The position numbers were made by a program, and so were the translations under genes. From Verrucomicrobiota bacterium (GTDB taxonomy: Bacteria; Verrucomicrobiota; Verrucomicrobiia; Limisphaerales; DSYF01): a stretch of DNA of 42,046 bases. The stretch spans positions 1 through 42,046 of the forward strand of contig JALOTZ010000030.1 of assembly GCA_025457615.1 (NCBI GenBank), given 5' to 3'. Positions 1-7,237 of the stretch are shown in pieces. Numbering within the stretch: position 1 is the stretch's first letter; every line of letters starts with the position of its first letter. The notes under the pieces are model-generated. The model searched no databases and was not told the DNA's origin. It worked only from the letters and a program-made list of their open reading frames with translations.

Positions 1-47
1 CCGCCGAGCGCCATTGGCGCCTCAAGGTGGGGAACTCTCACTCATCC

Positions 48-83
48 AAAAGGGACCATTTTCGACCCGACCCGGTCCCTTTT
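48..83. repeat. 10-bp inverted repeat at left edge
   Basis: AAAAGGGACC (48-57) and GGTCCCTTTT (74-83) form a perfect 10-bp inverted repeat with a 16-base spacer, immediately upstream of the broken recombinase. Repeats of the type GGTCCCTTTT(G) are common near the ends of some insertion sequences such as the IS21 family. Here no transposase is visible, so this may be the end of an element lying to the left of the window or part of the recombinase element. The assignment is a guess; the repeat itself is seen directly. Confidence 0.35.
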
Positions 84-85
84 GA

Positions 86-657
86 CCGACCGCTGACAAT
101 TTCATCGAGCAGGACTACCGTAACTACCTGCTCCAAGAACGAGCTTTGGCGCCGGACAGCGTGCAGCAGTACATCATCGTGATGTGGCGCTTTTTATCGA
201 GCCAGTTTCCGTCCGGTAGGGTCCGTTTGAAGAGCCTGCGGGCCAAGGATGTCGCCGATTTTGTCTCGCATGACACGCTAAAGCGGGGACGCCGTTCAGC
301 CCAGTTGATGCTGTCGGTGCTACGCAGTTTTCTGAACTTCCTGTTCCAGAAAGGGCGGACCGCAACGAATCTGGCCGGCGTTGTCCCTTCTGTCGCCGGT
401 TGGCGGTTATCGGAACTGCCTCGCTATTTGGAGGCTGAACAGGTTGAGAAGATTCTCCGGTCTTGCGACCGCGGACGCACAATAGGTAAACGGGATTGCG
501 CGATTCTCCGGCTGTTGGCTCGCCTGGGCCTGCGAGTCGGAGAACTGGCCTTTCTGAACGCAAGGAGAAGGCGTTGGCGAAAACTGAAGCACTCAAAGGC
601 ACCATGCGTCGCTACTGTCCGCCCGACCAGCTGTTGGCATTTCTTCAAAGCCTCTGA
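86..657 (+). pseudogene. Collapsed tyrosine recombinase (recombinase-in-trio remnant)
   Basis: The open frame from 86 (after a stop at 83-85) reads as the N-terminal SAM-like core-binding domain of a tyrosine recombinase (LLQERALAPDSVQQY, then LRSFLNFLFQKGR). It continues into the start of the catalytic domain, ending at LARLGLRVGELAFLN with the first catalytic Arg (LRVGEL). At about 558-562 this homology stops. From 562 the +1 frame reads KEKALAKTEALKG then RRYCPPDQLLAFLQSL and a stop at 655-657, which looks like the extreme C-terminus of a different recombinase type, the one whose tail follows the Tyr box. Remaining catalytic residues (K, HxxR, H/W, Y) are absent. The simplest reading is a large deletion that joined the first and last genes of a three-recombinase (RIT) cassette. 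No normal start codon is visible; TTG at 146 is possible. It cannot be active. Confidence 0.75.
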
Positions 658-771
658 TTTTATCGAGTTACAATGAGCAAAAGGAGGTTGCTCTTGATGC
701 GCTTGATGAATAGCTCCTCCTCGGCACCATTTGGATTGTGCGAGGAATGAATGGCACAAGGCACAACAGAC

Positions 772-1779
772 TCAGAGGTCCTCCGGTCGGGCTGGCTCCT
801 GCTCGGGTTGGTCAACGAGAGGACAGTGAAGATAGACTGTTAAGCTATTCTGGCCGATGCTGGCAACCGCTTCAAGGGTCACGAACGGATAGACGCGGCT
901 CTGTCTGACCAAAGCTTCCTCGCCAAAGTAACGCGGCGTCGCCCTGGTCACCGTGATCTTCTCGATGGCACCCCAGTCGGAATCTTGATCTGGCGGAGGT
1001 TCCAATACCGCCTTTCCCTCACGGATCCAGGCTTGGATCCTGCGCGGCGCTACCACACGGCACAGTTCATCCGGCTCAAGATTTCGCCAAAGTAGTTTGA
1101 GCTGAGAGACCTTACCACCGTTTCCAAAGTCAATCCAACAGCCATCCCTGGCGCCTTTACCCAGAAAATCCACGCCGTCGATCGAACGTGCGATCATCAC
1201 ACCTCGCATGGTGACATTGGTTGCATAGGCGGGCTGGCCTAGGCCCTTGTAAAGCACTGCGGTCTTCTTGGAGTAGTAAGCATCAAACTCTGAACTGCGG
1301 CGCTTGTGTGCCAGTTCTGAAGAATCGACCCCGAGTTTGGGCAGGAGTTCCATCGCGCGCTCCAGGGTTTCCGCTTCGTCTTGGGGCACCCCCTTCGACA
1401 CCTGTGATGCTTCGGCGTTTCGGTCTGAATAATAGACCCACCCGAGCTTGGGGAAGATACCCAGTTCTCTGCTTTGATCAGAACTCTGAAAGCGAATCGC
1501 GCTCGGATCATTGAACGCGGGATTCGCGCTCCTCCGGATTCTGTCGTCCTCGGTGAAAGAGCCGATGCTCATGAGATTCGAGATCACCGCAGGTGAGAAT
1601 TCGACCGGTAACACTCGATAACTCCAGAGAGCCGCAGGCCAGTCATTGGTCGGTGCGTGCCAAACCACCTTGAGATTGGCCGGATGGAACGCAAACCCCA
1701 GACTGTCGAGCGAGAGATTGTTGGCAAGCGTCGTTCCGCCGGCAGCGTGAACGAGCAGAAGGAAGAGTACGGCCCTCAT
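772..1779 (-). CDS. Secreted protein of unknown function
   Basis: A 335-residue protein beginning with a short hydrophobic segment (MRAVLFLLLVHAAGG) that looks like a signal peptide, so it probably acts in the periplasm or outside. The body has no motif I recognise. It is rich in charged and aromatic residues without repeats, and it has a proline/acid-rich tail (PLVDQPEQEPARPEDL). Its ATG lies only two bases after the stop of the larger upstream gene, so the two are almost certainly co-transcribed and translationally coupled, and may act together. The segment is visibly less GC-rich than the core genes further right, in keeping with an accessory origin next to the recombinase wreck. Downstream (658-771) there is only a short gap. 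Confidence 0.7.
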   Translation of the reverse strand: MRAVLFLLLVHAAGGTTLANNLSLDSLGFAFHPANLKVVWHAPTNDWPAALWSYRVLPVEFSPAVISNLMSIGSFTEDDRIRRSANPAFNDPSAIRFQSSDQSRELGIFPKLGWVYYSDRNAEASQVSKGVPQDEAETLERAMELLPKLGVDSSELAHKRRSSEFDAYYSKKTAVLYKGLGQPAYATNVTMRGVMIARSIDGVDFLGKGARDGCWIDFGNGGKVSQLKLLWRNLEPDELCRVVAPRRIQAWIREGKAVLEPPPDQDSDWGAIEKITVTRATPRYFGEEALVRQSRVYPFVTLEAVASIGQNSLTVYLHCPLVDQPEQEPARPEDL

Positions 1780-1781
1780 GG

Positions 1782-3854
1782 TTACGGGTATACCTGGACC
1801 GACTCGTAGATTATGTCGCCGCCTGGGGAAGAGTAGTCGTTTAGTTTGTCATTCCAGCAATTCTGCCAGCCGGCAACCGCGAACTTGAACGTTTGCCCGA
1901 ATGAACGCACGGCGTAGGCCGTTTGTGCTGAGTCGTACCATGCCTGCCGAATTCGTTGTGGTGATGGGTACGAAAGACCCAACATAGCTCTTGCCCACAA
2001 TCCGGAGATCCAATCCTCCGTGGCAATAATAGAGTCAGTCCCCAACAGCAGATGCAGGTTGCTGTTGAACGGCGTGATCCCTGCGCTCTGCATGTTGTTC
2101 CAGTTGGATTCCTTCAGGCTGTTGCAACAGAACAACGCCATCCATTTCAAGCCATTTGTCCCGGCATTCCCAAACTCCATTTCAGACATGCGGACGTACT
2201 CGCCACTGGTGCCCATGGTTTGGATGGGGAAATACATCTGGAGGCAACCATTGGCGGTATAATCTGGCGACGTGCCGTACGTCCCGTGAACCATCAGCAA
2301 ACCCAAGCTGACCTGGTTGAATATCGTTTCGGAGCTCTTGATGTCGGATGGTTTGAGTTGAGTGTCTGTCTTTACAAAGCCAGGTCGCCATGCCCCGTTC
2401 TTCATCTGCGTAATGAACTCGTTGGCCTGACTCTTAAACTGAGGAAGATTCGTGTAAGTGATCGGGGTGGAACCTCCATGTCCTGCAATCGCAACGCGCT
2501 GCTGAAGAGGAAGTCCATTGAGCGGATTCACTAGAGAGATGTGACTCGGGAGATAGCGCTGGTAAGCTACACCGAACGTTCCGACGACCCCTTTCACAGG
2601 AGCGGTTGGCCGTCGCCGCGGCGCGCGCGCCATTTGCATTGCTGGAGTATTCGGACCGAATGCCTGTTCAGCTCCACTGCTTTCCTCACCCGTCTCCATC
2701 TCCGGAGACATCGCACCCGAGGCGTCTGACGACATCACCAAGTCGATCAATTCCTGAATCTCGGATTGCGTAGCTTCGAAGATAAGCAATCCGTTCGTGT
2801 CGAACCCAGGGGGGTAGAGCATAAGCGGAGCAGGTGGGCCGGAACTGTCAGGTGATAGCGCCCACAGCTCCACGACCTTTTCAGCAGCGGTTGGAAAGCC
2901 GATACTCTCGCCCATCATTGAAGACGTCTGACCATTGGTCTGCGCTGACAGAAGATACGTGTAGACGCCGTTCGGGATATTCGTGCCGCCGTCGCCATTT
3001 CCATCCCAACCGAATTGCATGGCAGTGCCACTGCCCGTGACGGTTCGGACCGTGTTGCTGGATTGATCCTGAATCTCCAAGGACCAGTCGGAATTCGCAG
3101 CGAACACGGCGTTTACCTGTTGCGTTTGCCCAACACCCGGGTCGAAAAACGGTTCCGAGAACGAGAATCGAGTTATCAGGTTGTCGAACGTCACGTTGAC
3201 GTATGACGAAATGGCACGGCCTGCTTCAATGTAAGGGGGATTGATCGATTGACCTGCGAAGTCCGATTCGCACTTGGCCGTCGCAAACAGGACATGGTTG
3301 CCATTCGGCCATTCGCACGTGTCAATTACGAAGTTTGTTCCGTCGTCGCTCAAGGGCATTTCTTCTCCATCAACGTACAACTTGACGTGAAGAACAGGCT
3401 GGGTGGTGCTAGCCGACACTGTCACCGTCAAGTCGCCGGAAACGGAGGCACCGTTTGTAGGGGAGAGGATCGAGACTGTGGGCGGCGAGAGGGTGTTAGT
3501 GCCTTCCATCACGATACGATAAAATCGCATCGGCATGTTTCTCGGGTGCAGTATTGCAGGCTCATCATAATAATCCCCGGTGTCCAACCAGAACGTGTTC
3601 GTCCCGTGAGAGGGGTAATCATCGTAAAGGCTCGCCCACGCGGTGGTCCCAGTATTGGTGTCAATCAGGGTTGGGGCGTACTCAATTCTGTACACCTCAT
3701 TAGAACAACTTGCCCACGAAAGCGTAATAGCGCCTTCTTCCGTCGCACTGACACCCGTAAAGTGCAGCACGCTCTGCCCACAAGCTTTCTGGCTTAGTAA
3801 ACCCAGCGACAAGACTCCGCTGAGTGCAACGAGCATGATGGGTGTTCTCTTCAT
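1782..3854 (-). CDS. Secreted multidomain protein with Ig-like domains, DUF6345-like C-terminus
   Basis: The start is taken at 3854 (MKRTPIM), because AGGAG sits about seven bases upstream; a further in-frame ATG at 3872 lacks a site. The product is 690 residues. In order it has a signal peptide (MLVALSGVLSLGLLSQKACG); a verrucomicrobial-type N-terminal module (ITLSWASCSNEVYRIEYAP); a bacterial Ig-like domain beginning PPTVSILSPTNGASVSG (about residues 125-205); a FlgD-type Ig-like fold (FGWDGNGDGG, IPNGVYTYLLSAQ); a charged low-complexity linker (ARAPRRRPTAP); and a C-terminal domain with LLMVHGTYG, LKWMALFCCNS and HLLLGTDSI. That last pattern resembles DUF6345-type or caspase-like folds with a His and a Cys, but the family call is inference. 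It is the first gene of a two-gene unit with the 335-residue protein. Confidence 0.72.
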   Translation of the reverse strand: MKRTPIMLVALSGVLSLGLLSQKACGQSVLHFTGVSATEEGAITLSWASCSNEVYRIEYAPTLIDTNTGTTAWASLYDDYPSHGTNTFWLDTGDYYDEPAILHPRNMPMRFYRIVMEGTNTLSPPTVSILSPTNGASVSGDLTVTVSASTTQPVLHVKLYVDGEEMPLSDDGTNFVIDTCEWPNGNHVLFATAKCESDFAGQSINPPYIEAGRAISSYVNVTFDNLITRFSFSEPFFDPGVGQTQQVNAVFAANSDWSLEIQDQSSNTVRTVTGSGTAMQFGWDGNGDGGTNIPNGVYTYLLSAQTNGQTSSMMGESIGFPTAAEKVVELWALSPDSSGPPAPLMLYPPGFDTNGLLIFEATQSEIQELIDLVMSSDASGAMSPEMETGEESSGAEQAFGPNTPAMQMARAPRRRPTAPVKGVVGTFGVAYQRYLPSHISLVNPLNGLPLQQRVAIAGHGGSTPITYTNLPQFKSQANEFITQMKNGAWRPGFVKTDTQLKPSDIKSSETIFNQVSLGLLMVHGTYGTSPDYTANGCLQMYFPIQTMGTSGEYVRMSEMEFGNAGTNGLKWMALFCCNSLKESNWNNMQSAGITPFNSNLHLLLGTDSIIATEDWISGLWARAMLGLSYPSPQRIRQAWYDSAQTAYAVRSFGQTFKFAVAGWQNCWNDKLNDYSSPGGDIIYESVQVYP

Positions 3855-4044
3855 CACTTCTCCTGTTCTCATGCCTTACCCCTGAACCGTCTTTCCCAGT
3901 AGGGGCCGTCTACCACTGCGCATTGCTGGGTTGCAAGACATTTCTGTCACAAACCTGAACGGATCCGCCTGGAGCTGCACTCCCGTTGCGTCAGGCCGAC
4001 GAGCAGCTCATCAGGGCGCCAAGCGGCGTTCTTCCAGAGCCAAG
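3855..4044. other. Intergenic stretch upstream of secreted pair
   Basis: No coding signal is seen. It should hold the minus-strand promoter for the 1782-3854 gene, but no convincing -35/-10 pair could be picked out. It leads directly into the palindrome cluster. Confidence 0.4.
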
Positions 4045-4125
4045 GGATAATGCCGAGTGATGTGAAAGAAAAGAGGGCGATTCCTGAGCATTCAGGAAAT
4101 CGCCCTTGTGAACTCGGCATTATCC
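4045..4125. repeat. Nested hairpin: 14-bp outer and 14-bp inner stems
   Basis: Outer arms GGATAATGCCGAGT (4045-4058) and ACTCGGCATTATCC (4112-4125) are perfect inverted repeats. Inside them, AGGGCGATTCCTGA (4074-4087) pairs with TCAGGAAATCGCCCT (4092-4106) around a GCAT loop with a single bulged base. The whole 81-base unit can fold as one long hairpin with an asymmetric interior loop (15 versus 5 bases). There is no T-run after it, so a simple terminator is not the best reading. The outer arm shares its 8-mer ATGCCGAG with the palindrome immediately to the right. Confidence 0.85.
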
Positions 4126-4135
4126 GTTACCAGGC

Positions 4136-4175
4136 AAAATACCCATTATGCCGAGCTCGGCATAAGGGTCATTTT
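4136..4175. repeat. 20-bp perfect palindrome, extended to 40 bp
   Basis: TTATGCCGAGCTCGGCATAA (4146-4165) is a perfect 20-bp palindrome. It extends outward through ACCC/GGGT and an AAAAT/ATTTT flank with two single-base bulges, covering 4136-4175. The half-site TTATGCCGAG matches the TAATGCCGAG of the neighbouring hairpin arms, giving four alternating half-sites in about 120 bp. Possible roles are recombinase crossover or binding site, REP-like element, transposon end, or operator. Confidence 0.85.
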
Positions 4176-4283
4176 TACGTGTGACCTCCGCGCAGAAACC
4201 GCCGGCCTGACGCCCGCCTGGCAACGTCCGCTGCCCAGGGTGATATCCTCATTCTAGGATTGGCTAGGATTCTCCTTTGAACC

Positions 4284-5105
4284 ATGCTTGCCCCCGCGAT
4301 GAGTGGAGGGCGTTTGATACCGGTTTCGCCGCGGCATTCCGTGATGCTGGCCGAGGAGTATTGCCATCTGATCGACCGGATTCCGGACCGTGACTTCGTG
4401 GTGCGCACGCTGGCGCACCGGCAGACCGGGGGGTTGCCGCTCATGAGCGCCGACCTGGTCATCGCCGGCAAGGAAGCGCGCCGGCTGCATCCGCTGGCCG
4501 ACCAGTATCCGCTCCACTTCCGCAAGACCTACCACCCGGGCCGGCTGCACGGGGATCCAGAGGTGGAGTTCCAGAATCACCAGCGGGCGGCGGAATTGAT
4601 CGGCGTGCCGCCACCCATCGGCCATTGGCCGCAGGGTTTTCGGGCGTGTTTCTATCCGGGCCGTCCCTACAACCGGCTGTCGCCGTTCGGGGTGGAGCCC
4701 GAGGAGGCCAACGTGGCGATGGCGCGGGAGCTGGATCTGGCCACGGCGGCCGGATTGTGGAAGTTGATCGAGGAAGCCTTCACCAAGGTGCGCGCCCTGC
4801 ACGCGGGCGGCCTGGTCCATGGCGACCTCGAATTGCACAACTTCATCATCTGCCCGGCTCCGCTGGAGGTGTTGATCATCGATTTCGAGAATGCCGTCCG
4901 GCAAACCCAGGATCCCGGGCGGTGGGAGGCGAAATGCCGCGCGGACCTCGATCAGTTGCTGCGCGAGGCGATCTTTCTTCAATGCCGGCTCGGCCGGCAG
5001 TCCGGCGCTCTGGCCGACACGGCAACCGAGAACCTGGATCGCCTGTTCAAGGCCCCGGACCGTTTCCGGCGCGAGATAGCCTTCCAAGCCGAGATGCGCC
5101 AATGA
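4284..5105 (+). CDS. Kinase-fold protein (LPS-kinase/RIO-like)
   Basis: A 273-residue cytoplasmic protein with the hallmarks of a small eukaryotic-like kinase fold. LVHGDLELHNFII (about residues 176-188) corresponds to the catalytic loop HGDxxxxN, and VLIIDFENA (about 195-203) to the metal-binding DFG position, here DFE. An upstream SADLVIAGKEARRLHPL segment may be the nucleotide-binding lobe. This arrangement is typical of lipopolysaccharide core kinases, RIO and Bud32-like proteins; the substrate cannot be read from the sequence. A second ATG at 4299 (MSGGRLIPVS) is an equally good start, and no clear ribosome site is visible. It converges with the cytochrome gene, with only ten bases between the stops. 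Composition is like the core genes rather than the accessory block to its left. Confidence 0.7.
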   Translation: MLAPAMSGGRLIPVSPRHSVMLAEEYCHLIDRIPDRDFVVRTLAHRQTGGLPLMSADLVIAGKEARRLHPLADQYPLHFRKTYHPGRLHGDPEVEFQNHQRAAELIGVPPPIGHWPQGFRACFYPGRPYNRLSPFGVEPEEANVAMARELDLATAAGLWKLIEEAFTKVRALHAGGLVHGDLELHNFIICPAPLEVLIIDFENAVRQTQDPGRWEAKCRADLDQLLREAIFLQCRLGRQSGALADTATENLDRLFKAPDRFRREIAFQAEMRQ

Positions 5106-5115
5106 ACCCGCCAAG

Positions 5116-5538
5116 CTACTTCGCGCCCTGATCGATCCAGGCGCGGACCAGTCCGATCTCCGCCGGCGACAGTTCCTGAGCCTTGCCTGCGGGTGGCATC
5201 CACTCATCTTTCTCCTTGGTGGCCTTGGAAATCGCTTTGACCAGCAAGCTTTCGGCGCTGTTCCCAGGCAGAATGACCTTTTCATCCGCGGCTCCGCGGA
5301 GCGCGTCCTGGCGGGTGTCCAGCCGTAGCTTGGCCTTTTGCTTCTCCTCCCCGTGACACTTGGTGCAGGAGCGGGCGAGCAGCGGTTGAATGTCGCGGTC
5401 AAAGGTCACGCCCTCCTTCTGGGTGGGCGGAGGAAGGGTGGGGGTGACGTCGGCGTTGCAGATGCCGACCAGCAGCAGACAAAGGCTGGCCACGGATGCC
5501 GTGGTGGGGAGGGGCCGAAGTGGAGTCGTGGTTTTCAT
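5116..5538 (-). CDS. Small secreted cytochrome c (planctomycete-type)
   Basis: Starting at ATG 5538 gives 140 residues with an N-terminal signal peptide (SVASLCLLLVGICNAD). A heme-attachment motif CTKCH lies at residues 58-62 within FDRDIQPLLARSCTKCHG. The C-terminal part carries LRLDTRQDALRG, VILPGNS, EWMPPAGK and LVRAWIDQGAK, which are the standard landmarks of the planctomycete cytochrome C domain, where the WMPP Met is the likely axial ligand. Most relatives are N-terminal domains of very large DUF1549/DUF1553 proteins; here the domain stands alone, so it may be a free electron carrier. The longer upstream frame to 5667 has no signal peptide and was not used. It is divergent from the CbiX-like gene, and 5539-5647 must contain both promoters. 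Confidence 0.85.
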   Translation of the reverse strand: MKTTTPLRPLPTTASVASLCLLLVGICNADVTPTLPPPTQKEGVTFDRDIQPLLARSCTKCHGEEKQKAKLRLDTRQDALRGAADEKVILPGNSAESLLVKAISKATKEKDEWMPPAGKAQELSPAEIGLVRAWIDQGAK

Positions 5539-5647
5539 TTGTTGGTTGATCGCGCAGTTGCTTGCGAGGCACATCATCGGTCGGGTCAGCCTCCCGATCA
5601 AGCCGGTTCGCTTGCAGTCCGGGTGTTCCAAGGGTAACAGAAGGCGC

Positions 5648-6508
5648 GTGCCAAGTGATCCCTTCAAGGATGACTGCCTGGTTCTGGCCGGACACGGATC
5701 GACGGTGAACGCGGATTCCTCAGGACCGATCCGGAATCTGGTCGAGCTCTTTCAGCGTCGCCGTTGCTTTGCGCGGGTGACGGCGGGGTTCTGGAAGGAG
5801 GACCCGCCGCTTTCCACGGTGTTGTCCGACGTCACCGAGTCGAGGGTGTTCATCGTTCCCTTCTTTGTGAGCGAGGGCTATTTCAGCGAGGAGGTGGTGC
5901 CCCGGGAATTGGGATTGCGGGCGCCGGAGCAGTCCACGTTCCCACGCGTGCAGCGGCGCGGGGCGCAGACGTTGTTCTACTGCAAGCCGATTGGAACCCA
6001 TGATTCCATGACCGGGGTGATCCTGTCCCGAGCCCGTTCGGTCGTAGCCGACCACCCGTTTCCGCGAAAGCCGCTGGAATCCGAAACCGCGCTGTTCATC
6101 GCCGGCCATGGCACCGCACGCAACGCCGAGTCCCGCAAGTCCGTCGAGCACCAGGCCCGTCTGATCCGGGAAATGAGGATCTATGCCGATGTGCAGGCGG
6201 TGTTCATGGAGGAGGAGCCGCGGATTGCCGATTGCCACCGTCTGGCGGGGACGCGGAACATCGTGGTGGTGCCCTTCTTCCTGAGTGACGGGTTGCATGT
6301 GTGCGAGGACATTCCGGTGCTGCTGGGTGAAACGAAGCAGCGCGTCCAGGAGCGATTCAAGCAGGGGCATCCCACCTGGTGCAATCCCACCGAGCGCCAC
6401 GGCAAGCGGATCTGGTACTCCGCGGCGGTGGGCACGGACCCGGTCATCGCCGAGGTGATCTGGGAGCGGGTGCGGGAAGCGGCTCAATTCCGGAGCGCGG
6501 CTTCGTGA
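5648..6508 (+). CDS. Tandem CbiX-like (sirohydrochlorin chelatase family) protein
   Basis: The GTG at 5648 is chosen because homology begins just after it (PSDPFKDDCLVLAGHGST); the open frame upstream overlaps the divergent cytochrome gene. The product is 286 residues with two CbiX/SirB repeats. The first has LVLAGHGST and FIVPFFVSEGYFS. The second has LFIAGHGTARN and VVPFFLSDGLHVCEDIP. In the family, the His after the first strand and the His in GxH hold the metal and tetrapyrrole. The second repeat keeps both; the first has Phe where the second His should be. Chelation of a tetrapyrrole is therefore plausible but unproven, and relatives in this phylum are often of unknown function. No cobalamin or siroheme genes are adjacent. 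Confidence 0.75.
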   Translation: MPSDPFKDDCLVLAGHGSTVNADSSGPIRNLVELFQRRRCFARVTAGFWKEDPPLSTVLSDVTESRVFIVPFFVSEGYFSEEVVPRELGLRAPEQSTFPRVQRRGAQTLFYCKPIGTHDSMTGVILSRARSVVADHPFPRKPLESETALFIAGHGTARNAESRKSVEHQARLIREMRIYADVQAVFMEEEPRIADCHRLAGTRNIVVVPFFLSDGLHVCEDIPVLLGETKQRVQERFKQGHPTWCNPTERHGKRIWYSAAVGTDPVIAEVIWERVREAAQFRSAAS

Positions 6509-6660
6509 GCCGCAGCGGGTGCTCACAAAGGATGTCATCGAACACTCCCATGACAGCCCCATGCCTGGTACCGCCAGCGTCCCGCGTCAAGGAATTCCGC
6601 TGCCTTTGGGCAAGAATGGACCTTCAAAGCCCCTGCCAACCAGGTATGCAAAGACATGAG

Positions 6661-6691
6661 GCCGCCCCGGAGGCTGGTCACCCGGGGCGGC
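6661..6691. terminator. GC hairpin between converging genes
   Basis: GCCGCCCCGG (6661-6670) and CCGGGGCGGC (6682-6691) form a perfect 10-bp stem with an 11-base loop between the stops of the CbiX-like gene (plus) and the thioredoxin gene (minus). No T-run follows on either strand, so it may slow rather than fully terminate transcription. Confidence 0.5.
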
Positions 6692-6754
6692 TGCTGACTT
6701 CCCAGCCGCCAGCGGCTCCGTCAGCATCGTGGCTACAGTGATGCCGCAGCGTGC

Positions 6755-7096
6755 TCAGTGCAACCTGGTTCCTGCCGGCTCCGCACCCAGGCCGTCCAAC
6801 CAGCGCACCAGTTCGCGCTTACTGGTGAGTCCTGCCCGTTGGCCGATGCACTGCCTGTTCCGGTAGAGAAAGAGAGCCGGGACGGCGCTGACGCGATGGT
6901 CCGCAGCCAGTTCGGGGCTGGCGGAAGCATCCACCTGAACCAGCTTCAACGTGCCGGCCCGCTCCGCTTCGATTTCCTCCAGCACCGGCTTCAGCGCCAG
7001 GCAAGGCCCGCAGGATGGCGTGTGAAAATCCACCAGCACCGGAACCTGCGACCCGAGGACTTCGCTTTCAAATTCTTTCGTTGTGATTTGTTTCAT
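6755..7096 (-). CDS. Thioredoxin
   Basis: A 113-residue single-domain thioredoxin. The active site is CGPC at residues 29-32 within VDFHTPSCGPCLALKPVLEE; the cis-proline loop is SAVPALFLY. It has no signal peptide, so it is a cytoplasmic disulfide reductase or a dedicated redox partner. Its ATG lies nine bases after the stop of a 43-residue reading frame. That frame overlaps the preceding gene, so thioredoxin is the last cistron of the restriction-modification operon running from 10469. Whether this is a functional link or the result of an island inserting upstream of a housekeeping gene cannot be decided from the sequence. The plus-strand GC hairpin at 6661-6691 lies just downstream. Confidence 0.92.
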   Translation of the reverse strand: MKQITTKEFESEVLGSQVPVLVDFHTPSCGPCLALKPVLEEIEAERAGTLKLVQVDASASPELAADHRVSAVPALFLYRNRQCIGQRAGLTSKRELVRWLDGLGAEPAGTRLH

Positions 7097-7105
7097 AACA
7101 ACTTT

Positions 7106-7237
7106 CTAATTCAGCGATGCGCGCATCAGCGGTTCTCCGTCCACCAGGATGCACTCCCTCCAGCGGGTCGTGGTTCTCTTGCCCCTCACACACTTGCTGC
7201 GGCGGATGACCAGTTCGAGTTGGTTGGTCCCTTTCAC
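7106..7237 (-). CDS. Small 43-residue protein, unrecognised
   Basis: GTG at 7237 overlaps the stop of the upstream gene as GTGA, and GAGGAG lies six to seven bases upstream, an excellent ribosome site. That makes translational coupling likely. The product (MKGTNQLELVIRR... ending LVDGEPLMRASLN) is strongly basic in its middle (RRSKCVRGKRTTTRWR) with one Cys in each half. No family is recognised. A longer frame upstream to 7300 lies wholly within the preceding gene and is not preferred. It lies between the 252-residue unknown protein and thioredoxin in the same operon. It could be a small nucleic-acid-binding partner or only a remnant. Confidence 0.5.
   Translation of the reverse strand: MKGTNQLELVIRRSKCVRGKRTTTRWRECILVDGEPLMRASLN

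Noticed and set aside
4045-4125. Reading the palindrome cluster as a simple intrinsic terminator
   Set aside because: It has no T-run and no gene ends nearby: the gene to its left starts at 3854 and runs away from it, and the gene to its right starts at 4284.
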